A stretch of DNA of 64,000 nucleotides, taken from NCBI GenBank assembly GCA_037951105.1, contig JBAMJV010001833.1, forward strand, positions 27,501 through 91,500, given 5' to 3'. The notes under the pieces were generated by a model, which worked only from the letters and a program-made list of their open reading frames with translations, was not told the origin of the DNA and searched no databases. This DNA comes from Echinarachnius parma. Its lineage: Eukaryota > Echinodermata > Echinoidea > Clypeasteroida > Echinarachniidae. Below are positions 11,435-22,200 of this stretch, piece after piece. Position 1 is the first letter of the stretch, and each line of letters begins with the position of its first letter. The position numbers were made by a program, and so were the translations under genes.

Positions 11435-13220
11435 ATTGAAATTGAAATTGAAATTGTTCTTTATTTCATTCATCATAAAACCATATAAAATACAAACAAA
11501 GATTACAATTTACATTGATATAGAAATTACAACATAATTAGAATACAACAAAAATAGTTATGAGAATGTGGAGGCAGCTAGGAAAGCCATTGACTTTATG
11601 AATGCTACCACCGGTATGTTTATTTTAAATAGTATGTGGGGAAAAATATAATACCATAAAAAACACCAAGAACGAAAAAGAAAAAATATACGACCGAATG
11701 CAATATCTTGATTCTAAATCAAATTAATACTGTTCAATCAAAAACATTTTATATCTCCTTTTAAAAACATTAATTGATGGACTAAGTTTAATTTCACGCG
11801 GTAAATCGTTCCAAAGTGTAGGGCCATTGAAATATATGGAATGTTTTGCTACATTTAATCCACTTAGAGGTAAACGAAAATTAGAAGAGCTTCGAGTATT
11901 ATGTGAATGAATTTCATTATTAAAGGAAAATATTACATGAAAGACCTTTGGGTATACAATTATTATAACATAAATATATAAATATTGCTATATTGTATTT
12001 ACAAACATCTAAAATGTTTAATAATTTCAATTCTAAAAAAAATAACAAAATAATAATTCTAATGGCTCTTTTTTGTAACCGAATTAATCTAGTCATTGCA
12101 TAATTGGTTTCAGATCCCCATGCAAGGTTGCAATAATCAAAATATGGAGATACTATGGCATTATAAATCATAATTAAAATATTCTTAGGAAAATGTTTAA
12201 ATCTATTCAAAATACCAATACCTTTGAAATTTTAGTACAGATGACATCAATGTATTCCTTCCAGGTTAATTTACTATCAATAGTTACACCTAAAAATAAA
12301 CGATCAATATTATTATTATTCAAAGAAATGACAATTGTATCATAATTAATCACCTTATTAGTAAAAATTATATAATTAGTCTTTGTAGTATTTACTACTA
12401 ATTTATTAGAAATTAACCAAGAATTTATTTTGGATAATTCATCATTAAAATTAAAAATCAAATAATCAATATTATCGTCGGATAAGAAAACACTGGTGTC
12501 ATCTGCATATAAAATATATTGCAACTTTTGAGACTCGTAACAGATATCATTCATATAAATAAGAAACAAAAGGGGACCGAGAATGGATCCCTAGGGCACT
12601 CCACATCCTACAGCATTAAAATCAGACTCCTGATCATTTACAATTAAAAACTGTTTACAATTTGTTAAATAATGTTTAAATAAATCCAAAAGAGTACCAC
12701 GAATACTATAGTTTTCTAATTTATAAAACAAAATCGAATGATCAAAAGTATCGAAAGCTTTGCTCAAATCAAGGAAAAACCAATCAAAATCTTGTTATTA
12801 TTGAGTGCATGTGTAACTTTATAAATCAAATCAACTAAGGCAGAGGATGAAGAGTACCCCGGACGGAATCCATACTGGTTTTCTGATACAATATTGCACT
12901 GGTTTAAAAACGTTAAAAGTCTATTAAAAATACATTTTTTCAAAAATTGTGGAAAATACGGGCAAGATAGATATAGGTCAATAATTATCAATACAATCAG
13001 CTAATCCCTTTTTTAAAAACAGGTACAACCTTTGCTATTTTTAGTGCATCTGGGAATATACCCATACTCATTGATAAATTAAAAATAGTACACAACGGAT
13101 AAAAAAATATATGAATTACTCGTTTTACAATCGATACATCAATTTCATCGAAACCAGTACTTGATCGAATCTTAATATTACAAACAATATCAATATTTTT
13201 TTGGGGGGGTTATTGGATTA
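11435..13220 (-). mobile_element. Decayed LINE fragment (reverse transcriptase part), CR1/L2-like
   Basis: Read on the minus strand, the element ends in an AATTTC-repeat tail (at 11437-11457). It holds broken reverse transcriptase pieces: NQYGFRPGYSSSSALVDLI (12764-12991 frame), then QYILYADDTSVFLSDDN with the catalytic YADD and [10 protein letters not shown] (12207-12569), then AIVSPYFDYCNLAWG and LQKRAIRIII (11920-12210). The frames do not connect, with several stops and shifts, and the 5' part including the endonuclease is absent. The order and wording match ORF2 of the LINE at 28.7-33.5 kb, so the two are related families. It is dead. Confidence 0.85.
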
Positions 13221-13454
13221 AAAAAGGCAGATTGATGATTTCTTTTTAAATATTGCACATTATTTTCAATATTATAAAACTGAGAATTATGCATATTTTG
13301 TGTACATCTGAATGAAATCAATGTAAAATACAAAATATGGATAGTGAAATATGGACAATGAAATACATAAGCAACAACATGTATACAGACATAGTAACAA
13401 AGAAAGAGGAAGTAGTTCACAATATTCAAAATGTGGGGGGAATAATAGCCTTAA

Positions 13455-13861
13455 AGGGGACCACCAGGCAAAGAACAACACATGACTATATGTTTTGGTG
13501 CCGTTGTGTGATATTAAATAGATGCCCAGGACTTTGCAATGGGTTGTGTTATTCATAAACAATACAATAAATTACCACCACTTACGAAACCAACATGACC
13601 TCATGGTTCCGTACGCGCCAAACGTATGAGCGTGCGCCAATTCTATTCGCGCGTACGTTTAGAATCACGTTTAGAATTCGTCCTAAACAAAAGGTAGTTT
13701 TTGTTTGCAGACCCATGAACACATGGTTTAGTATGGTGATGCGTTTTCCAATTATATAACTTTTTTCTGGAAACATATTTGTCTGATCTTGTCGGTGGAA
13801 TGGACTACTAAAGGTGTTACCTTTCATTTATAAGAATATTATTTTTCGGTGGTGGTACCCT
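13455..13861. mobile_element. MITE, TTAA-flanked, AGGGGACCACC termini (copy B)
   Basis: It begins AGGGGACCACCAGGCAAAG and ends GGTGGTGGTACCCT, with TTAA on both sides (13451-13454 and 13862-13865). It is the second copy of the family at 2317-2688. The segment 13866-14160 next to it carries only a faint relic of the foldback family. Confidence 0.75.
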
Positions 13862-14337
13862 TTAAGACCTATCAAAGGTTTTTCCCAAATTATTGAATAT
13901 GCATTACACCGGAATATGGGGCAAAGTCCAAAGCAATGCATTATTTTGACATTGTCAACAGTGAAGTCTATTTGTGTTTGAAGGACAAAGTGTTTTATGT
14001 TGAGGCAGTCGTGAGTGAATGTCAATGGTGTATTTTCCTTTTCTTTCATACAATTTTTCAATATTTCACTTTTGAGTTGGCCTCATATACAGGTGTAATA
14101 CGCAAATAGGGCATCAATGTAATTGTGAAACAACAGGTTTTCAGTGATATCAAATTAATGTAGGATAATAAATTTTCTTAAGAATCATGAATAAATCTGG
14201 GCCCCAGATTTATTCCGATTGGATATATTCATTGATATTTCAGCCGTTTCTGAACCGATTTTGATCAAATAAAGTTATTCTGCCATTAAAATTGTATGCT
14301 TTTTTCAAATTTTACACTCCGTTTTTCATTATCTTAA

Positions 14338-14852
14338 AGGGGTAGTACAGTTTTGGTAAGGCTGAACTTTAGTAACCAAAACCTGCACAGTAATATTACA
14401 AACTAATAGTTAGAACTCCACCATGCTCGAAAGGTATATAAAATTACAAACGACTAAGTAAAAAGCCTGTTATCATTCAAAAAGAGCCATTAAAACACAA
14501 GAGGGCGCTCTCTAAAAAGGCATTGGTTTCAACCATTATTCATTATGCATTGTGATGTTTTGTTGAAATAATGATTAAATAGAGGGATCATCAACAACTA
14601 TTTAAAAACCGCTTTTGAACATTTTTGAAAAAGTGTTAGCATTTTAAAATTATTTTGTTTAAATCATCGAATAAATTTGGGGCCCAAATTTATTTATTGA
14701 TATTTCAGCCATTTCTGAACCGATTTGGACCAAATTAAGTTTATTCTGCCATTAAAATTGCATGTTCTTTCAAATTTGACACTCAGTTTTTCATTACCTC
14801 ACAAACAAATTGTGTTGTGCAGCGCCCTCTCTACCAAAACTCAACTACCCCT
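14338..14852. mobile_element. MITE, TTAA-flanked, AGGGGTAGTACAGTTTTGG termini, with partial tandem copy
   Basis: Starts AGGGGTAGTACAGTTTTGG after TTAA (14334-14337) and ends CCAAAACTCAACTACCCCT before TTAA (14853-14856). The right half (GATATTTCAGCCATTTCTGA, then ATTCTGCCATTAAAATTG) also occurs just upstream at 14190-14333, so part of the element is tandemly repeated. A diverged relative lies at 21945-22440. Confidence 0.75.
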
Positions 14853-15239
14853 TTAAGACTTTGAAGTTTAAATATGAAGTTTGAATTTGTTTTGTTTTTA
14901 TGTTTTAAAGGTCTACTACCAGATTCACTTCTCTCATGTTTTTCATTGAATTGTAATACTCTTACTTATGCCACCATAAATGCTGCAAATTTCCATTTAT
15001 CTCCAATATGAACTTCTCTATCACATAAATCCATTTTCTGTTGTGGTCCATTCTCCGGAAAACCTTCTCTGAATATACAAAAATCGAGTTCATTAAATTC
15101 TTTTAAACGTATCTTAAAACGATATCTTACAATGCCTTCTCTTGTAAAATATTTAATCTTTGACATAAATGTGCCCTCATGTTTTTTGTGTTTTGTTTAA
15201 GTGTTAGTTTTGTTGTTGTAGCTATACAAAATAGATTTT

Positions 15240-15615
15240 TTGAAGTTGTAGTATTTTAAAAATATAATCCCAGGGTTAGCCTTTTATAAGGATTTAATTT
15301 CTTTCTGGCCGCTACCCTCCGCGATTTTCCCAATTGCTCTGGAAAATGACGCCCAGCCGCCTTATGGCTGTTTTTTTTCCCGAGTCTTGTGCATCCGTTA
15401 GTAATACCTCATTGGCATAAATTACCATAATATGCAAATGAGCGAATTTTTAAAACAAAAAAAAATCAGCATAACATTCTATACACTTCACTTTCCATGC
15501 AGGCACATTTTCGCGGCGATAGGGCGTTTCCTGGCCGATATATGAAGGGGGCCATAATCCCCCCCCCCCCCCCCCCGGCAAAAAGACCTCAAATAGCCCG
15601 GCATTTTCAGTGTTA
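15240..15615. mobile_element. Possible poly-C-ended MITE relic
   Basis: The left side has CCAGGGTTAGCC and the right side AATAGCCCGGCATTTTCAGT after a C run at 15560-15577. The wording is like the inner element at 189-1176 (G/C run followed by AAATAGCCC and AAAAAGAC). The ends are only partly mirrored. The neighbouring 14857-15239 shows nothing definite. Confidence 0.35.
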
Positions 15616-15886
15616 ACGCTAGCAATACACATAAACTGTAATGTATGGCGATAAATGAGAATAGGCCGAATTTAGTGCGAAAATATTATACCCTTATGAC
15701 GTTTGATTTTTTTAAATTTTGTATATGATACGCCCTTCATATGTTCTATTGTTTCGTGTGACCATGCCATCACATACAATATTCTGGTCAGATTTGAGAC
15801 CAATCGCAGTATGTGTATAATTATGAGTCATTTTAAAGATAAGTGTATCTTTATAATATACTATATTTAAACATGTTATCATAATA

Positions 15887-16851
15887 TAGGTTTTCCCGGT
15901 CAAAATCGTAAAAACAGCAGCCAAACTGACAATTCGATCATTCAAATTAGCACGAAATTGACTGACGATTGGGATCATCATTTGATTTACTAAAATGGTC
16001 ATTCAAACTAACTTTTACAGCACGCGATTGGAAATTCTAGCCAAAGTAAAATTTAAGAAAGAGCATCCAATTTAAAAAATCGCTTAGAGAGCATCCAATT
16101 TAGAGCGGACAATTTTGTCGGGGGCATTCGGGCATTCAAATTCGTCAATTGGCGAGCAATTGTAAAATGTGTGCATTGTAATTCGTCATTGGCGTACACT
16201 ATATGTGAACAAAAAAAAACATGTAGAGGGCGGGATGTTTGAATTAAATGAATGAAACAAAACATGGAAGTATCATCATGATGAATAATGACATTGATAG
16301 ATTAATTGAATGGAGATTAGACATGTAAATTCATTGAAATAAATATTGTTGAAATGATTGAGATTTTATTCCTTATGAAAATGATTGTGATTCCCATGCA
16401 CAATGTGCACTTATCATGCTTATGGGGAATATATGTCTTTGAATTAGAACAGTAGTATGTGGAAATTCATTATGGATAAATACAAATTGAGAACAAATGC
16501 AAAACTCATATAAAAAAGGAATATTTATATACGAAATCAATTTGACGGCTAAATGTCAGAATGTGCGAAATCGGGTGCCTAGAAACGAATTTGAATGTTG
16601 ATTCAGTTACAAATTTCTTGCTTTTCATCACATGCGCGAAATTGGATGACGATTGTGCAGTGGTAATTTGAACGATAAGAAAACTAATTTGAATAAACAG
16701 GATTACAGAATCAAATGCCTATTGACGAATTTGAATGCTCTTAAAGTAAACATAAATGTAGCGAACAGCACTTGAAGAAATATCGCTCTAATTTGAATGA
16801 TCGAATCGTCAGGTTGGCTGGTGTTTTAACGAATTTGACCGGGAAAACCTA
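15887..16851 (+). mobile_element. TIR element copy 1 (TAGGTTTTCCCGGTC family)
   Basis: Starts TAGGTTTTCCCGGTCAAAAT and ends GACCGGGAAAACCTA, with TA on both outer sides. The inverted ends extend over about 45 bases, including AAACAGCAGCCAAACTGAC. The interior carries many short motifs in both orientations (AATTCGTCAATTGGC, CAAATTCGT, GATTGTGCAGTG). No transposase frame is seen. Likely a non-autonomous DNA element; a TA target would fit Tc1/mariner-type insertion. Confidence 0.85.
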
Positions 16852-16877
16852 TATTTGCAACGGTGATGAGACTAATA

Positions 16878-17810
16878 TAGGTTTTCCCGGTCAAATTCGT
16901 CAAAACAGCAGCCAAACTGACGATTCGATCATTCAAATAGTAGCACGAAACTGACTGACGATTGGGATCATCATTTGATTAACTAAAATGGTCGTTCAAT
17001 TTAACTTTTAAAGCACGCGATCGGAAATTCCGGCCAAAATAAAATTGAAAAGGAGCATCAAATTTTTAAAATCGCTTAAAGAGCTTCCAATTTAGAGCGG
17101 AAATGTTTGTCGTGGGCATTCGGGCATTCAAATACGTCAATTGGCAAGCGAGTTAAAAAAAATGTGCATAATTGTAATTATAACACTTATCATGTAAATG
17201 AGAAAAAAAGAACATGTAGAGGGCGGGATGTTTGAATTAAACACAGAAGTATCAACATCATAAATAATGATGAAATTTATAGATAAATTAAATGAAGATT
17301 AGATACATACACATTTATCAAAATAAATATTGTTGAAATTAATGTGTACAATGTACATGTACAATGTGTACTTATCATGCTTTTGTGGAATATATGTCTG
17401 TGAATTAGCACAGTAGCAGTATGTTAAACTTCATTATGGATATATACAAATTAAGAATAAATTAAAACATTAGTTGAAAAGGGAATATTTATCTACAAAA
17501 CCAATTTGAAGGCTAAATTTGCAAAGTCGGGTGCCTATAAACGAATTTGAATGCAAATTGAGGTACAAATTTCTTGCTCTAGATTACCTGCGCGAAATTG
17601 AATGACGATTGTGCAGTGTTAATTTGAACGATAAAAAAGCTAATTTAAATAAACAGAAGCACACAATCACATGCCTATTAACGAATTTGAATTATTTTTA
17701 AGTGAAAATGAATACAGCGAACAGCACTTGAAGAAAAATTGCTCCAATTTGAATGATCGAATGATCGAATGTTTGGCTGCTATGTTGACGAATTTGAGCA
17801 GGAAAACCTA
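16878..17810 (+). mobile_element. TIR element copy 2 (same family, same orientation)
   Basis: Begins TAGGTTTTCCCGGTCAAATT 26 bases after copy 1 ends and finishes GCAGGAAAACCTA, followed by TA. Internal order is the same as copy 1 (ATTGGGATCATCATTTGATT, then GAGGGCGGGATGTTTGAATT). It shows moderate divergence, with small deletions. Confidence 0.85.
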
Positions 17811-17820
17811 TATAGTAATA

Positions 17821-18787
17821 TAGGTTTTCCCGGTCAAATTCGTCAAAACAGCAGCCAAACCGACGATTCGACCATTACACATTGAAAGTAGAGCGATTTT
17901 TATTCAAGTGCTGTTCGCTATATTCATTTTCACTTTAAGGGCATTCAAATTCGTTCATAGGCATTTGATTTTGTACTCCTGTTTATTCAAATTAGCTTTT
18001 TTATCGTTTAAATTAACACTACACAATCGTCATTCAATTTCGCGCAGGTAATGAAGAGCAAGAAATGTGTGCCTCAATCAACATTCAAATTCGTTTATAT
18101 TTACCCGATTTCGCACATTAAGCCTTCAAATTGGTTTGGTTATATAAATATTCCTTTTTATATCATATTTGCATTTGTTCTCACTTTGTTTTTATCCATA
18201 ATGAAGTTCCACATACTACTGTGCTAATTCAAACACATATTCCCCATGCATGATAAGTAGACATTGTGCATGAAAATCACAGTGATTTACATAAGGAATA
18301 TAATCTCAATCATTTCAACAATTCTTATTTCAATAAATGTTTATAATTTACATCTAATCTTTATTAAAAAACTATCAATTTCATCATTATTCATCATGTT
18401 GATACTTCTTTGTATTGTTTCATTAATGTAATTCAAACATCCCGCCCTCTCCATGTATTTGTTTTCACAATATACATGATTACCCATGACGAATTACAGT
18501 GCACACATTTTATAATTGCTCGCCAATTGACGAATTAGAATGCAAGAATGCCCGCGATACAATTTTCCGCTCTAAATTGAATGCTCTTTAAGCAATTTTT
18601 TTAATTGGATGCTCCATTTTGATTTTACTTTGGCCAGAATTTCCGATCGCGTGCTTTAAAAGTTAAATTGAATGACCATTTTAGTTAATCAAATGATGAT
18701 CCCAATCGTCGGTAAATTTCGTGCTAATTTAAATGATCGCATTGTCAGTTTGGCTGCTGTTTTGACGAATTTGACCGGGAAAACCTA
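17821..18787 (-). mobile_element. TIR element copy 3 (same family, inverted)
   Basis: Begins TAGGTTTTCCCGGTCAAATT 10 bases after copy 2 and ends TTTGACCGGGAAAACCTA. Its internal landmarks run in reverse relative to copies 1 and 2 (CATCCCGCCCTC near 18438, AATGATGATCCCAATCGTC near 18694). Its right end lies 154 bases before the start codon of the Death-domain exon, so it may form part of the promoter or 5' leader region of that gene. Confidence 0.85.
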
Positions 18788-18941
18788 TAATAATCCAGGC
18801 ACCATCAACGTGGGTATTACTTTTTTCTACCTATTCTGATGCCGAATGTTTGATACTTTGTATACCTCTAGCTAATTGGCACTAGGGTTTTTGAATGAGA
18901 ATAGTTATGAAATAATAACTTTTGTTCTTTTACCCAAAAGG

Positions 18942-19248
18942 ATGGCTACCGGGGGATCGTATTCTTCAAATGAGATCGATGACATTCTAGAGTACATTGC
19001 TAAAAAGCTTCCTCAAGATGCTCAAATCGAAAGGTTAGGGAAACAACTTGAGATTGATATTTGCGATATCCAGATATGTATCAAGCAGAATTACGATCGC
19101 GGTGGCTATGGTGGGACAAAATCAATGCTCCGTAATTGGTCGGATGCTCGTCGATCTACAGAATTTTGGCCTCAACTTAAAAAAGCCCTGGAAGATGCCA
19201 GCCTGATCCGGGTCGCAGAAGATATTGAGACCAAATATCACAAACGTC
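18942..19248 (+). CDS. Exon 1: Death domain
   Basis: The product starts [20 protein letters not shown] and contains [20 protein letters not shown], then [39 protein letters not shown]. Six amphipathic segments, the conserved ML-x-x-W in the fifth helix region and the closing ALxDAxLxRVAExIE are hallmarks of Death-fold domains (as in FADD, MyD88 and ankyrin/UNC5 relatives). Such domains assemble homotypic signalling complexes. The exon closes with donor C|GTAAGT, phase 1. The frame would otherwise read on only 12 codons to a stop, supporting the splice. Confidence 0.85.
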
Positions 19249-22200
19249 GTAAGTACATGTTCCCCCTGTGTATTATACATTTATGTTGATATTATTTTGA
19301 TCTTATAACACATCTAATATATGTCACACAAAACATATTTCTTCAGTTCTAATATATGTTTCGAATAAAACAGAAACAATAATATTTTCAACCTTAGAAT
19401 AGCCATTTTTAAAACAGTTCTGAAACGGGATATATCCAACTGCTATTCTATACTTTCCTTTTTTAAAATCATATTTATATTCTTTTATCGTTTGAAATCC
19501 CTGCCGGAAAGAACATACTAATCCACAGTGTAAACACAGTGTGAACACTCTGTGTTTGATAGTGTGGACCACAACGTAAAGTCGAGCGTTTTCAAGATGT
19601 GAATTTAAAAACTAACTCACACTGTGAACACACTATGACCACACTGTGAACACACTGTGAGGGAACTATCGACACACATTGAAATTGCCTGCGTTCACAT
19701 TGTGTAAAAAGGTGCGCTCACACTGTGTATCTCTGCGATTTCACAGTGTGTTCACAGTGTGACTTGGCTTTCGCACTGTGAAAACGCTCGAATGTAACAT
19801 TGTGGTCCACACTGTGAAACACAGTGTGTTCGTTCTGGCAGGGATAGGCGCACTAATTTCATTTATTGTTGGTTCCCCTTTGTAATGTCATTGATAGGAG
19901 GCTACGTGGCCCCGATGTTGGTTATCCTAGACAATTTTAAACATAAATTGTGCCTACTTTTCATTAAAATCTTGTGTTTATTAATATTTCCAAAAACTGG
20001 TTGCTCAAAAAAACCAAACATGTATATATCTGTGTTTATAACAAAACTACTCACATTAACAAATGTAAGCAGCCTACAATGTTCCACTTTATTGTATCCG
20101 CAGATGTCTCAGCTGCAGGTCTTCCCGAGCTTTCGTTTGATAGCGATAATCGAACCGTCAGCTTCAACAACTGCCCTGTTCAATCTGTGGTTGTACACAA
20201 TACTTACTTAGCTGCAAGTTCAAGTTCAGATGCTGGATCGGCCAGTGGTGGACACATTGTTAATAATGGTATGCAATATAATTGTTTTCATAGCGGCTAA
20301 TTGAGTTTTTGTGACGCTGTTCCATATGTCAAGACAATACTGACAGGACAATGTACCCTTAGGCGAGAGAACACGGCAAAACCAGACGATAACACAAGCC
20401 GAGAGTTAATTAATTGACTGTGACAAGACATGCATGGCTGATTTCATCTGGATTTTTTTATCGATATTGAAGAGGATTATTTTATATTTCATTCGATATA
20501 CAATATCGTATATTTCATTATAAATCAATATAAGATATTTTGTTTAAATGAAATGTTCTGTAATTGTTTTGCTCAGTATATAATTTCACATATGATACTG
20601 AAAATTGCAAAACTGTTGTTTTCAAGACAATATTCAAGAAAATGTGTTACACTTATTAATGTATGTCCCCTCGTAGTACAGTTATGTGTGTATTTTCTAT
20701 GTTTGTAGTATACATATATATGCTAATAACAAGTTAATAGTTCGATCGTAAGAATTTAAAGATTTATGGACCGTTTCTTTCAGAAATGAAGATAACTGCT
20801 GATATCAGGCCATCAAGTCAGGTCAGTGACGACATTACCCGCAAAGTACAGCAACTAAATGCCAATCACCACACTGTAGAAAAATGGAAAGAGAACCAAC
20901 AGCTTTGCGTAGAGCTCTTGATTCTGTTTGAGAAGAACGGTGCGCAACTACAAAGTGCCCAGTTTAAATCCATCCACTTTGTTGTTCTGGTAAGAACAAC
21001 ATCGGATGAAGATCGTTTCCTCGGGGCCTGTCGAGATGGAAGCTTGGCAAATGATCTGACTAAGCTGCTTGTGGTTCCAGAGCTTGAAAAGGAAGCAGGT
21101 GTGAAACTGGAAGTGGTGCTCACTATCAATCAATCAATGTCGGTGCAGACAGTGATCAAGAAGGATCCTCCTGCTGATCGTAAGTAGAAGCTCGATCCAA
21201 CGAAAAGTGTACACGGCAAGATTGATTAACCTTTTAGCACGCCAGAAAATGTAATTATTAACGAATCAAGTGTACGTGCTTTGTTCGAATATATTTGCTT
21301 TCATTGTATCTATAATTGTTGTAATATATAAATTAATATTATTTGTTATAAATATCCTCCTGTTTTTATTTGTCAAGATTATATAAATTAGAAGAGTTCT
21401 GAGGCTTTCATATTTTAAAGGCATTTGGTTGTGCCACTTTTCCTATTGCTGTGAATATGATTTGAATCAATATGGTTTTCCAGTATGCCAAAGAGTGAGA
21501 ATAACCCATTCAAACAATGTTCGGCTCACGTGTATGTGTATAAATACGCTGTGATTATGTAGGCATGACATTTTAGTATACGTAGGTAATATGTAATTTA
21601 CTTTAAACGTAGGTAACAATAGCTTGTTATCCACAGTGATTGTCACGAAAATGAAACCCTTTGATATAGTCAAGGGTGATAAACTCACGTAAGAGTGCTA
21701 ACATTTAATTGTGAGGACAAATACTTATTCATTATTCATATTGATAATATGATTAAGTGGCGTCCTGAAATTACTTGGTATGGGGTTTATATAAACATCC
21801 ATTCCATCCGCCATGTCCGCGCTGATTAGTCCACCAGCAGAAACTAGCTTATGGGCTGGGGCCCACTGTTGCAATGTCGCGGTCATTGCCCTAATTTTCA
21901 TAATGGGATCCGAGTAAAACACGAGTTAAAGGGATCGTTGAGTTCTTGTAAAGAGAGTACAGTTTTGGTCAAACTGAATTTTAGTAACCAAAACCTGCAC
22001 GATTACATTACAAACTGATAGATATAACTCCACCATGCTCGAAAGGTTATCATTAAAAGAAGAAGCCGATAAAACTCAAGAGGGCGCTCTCTTAACACTC
22101 ATCGGTTTCAACCATTTTAAATAAAATATTGTGCATGTGATGTTTTGTTGAAATAGTGATTAAATAGAGAGATAATCAACAACTATTTAAAACCTCCTTC

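Noticed and set aside
15887-18787. CRISPR-like or satellite array of short repeats
   Set aside because: The repeats are explained by three copies of a TIR element and by short motifs inside it; there are no regular spacers and the genome is eukaryotic.
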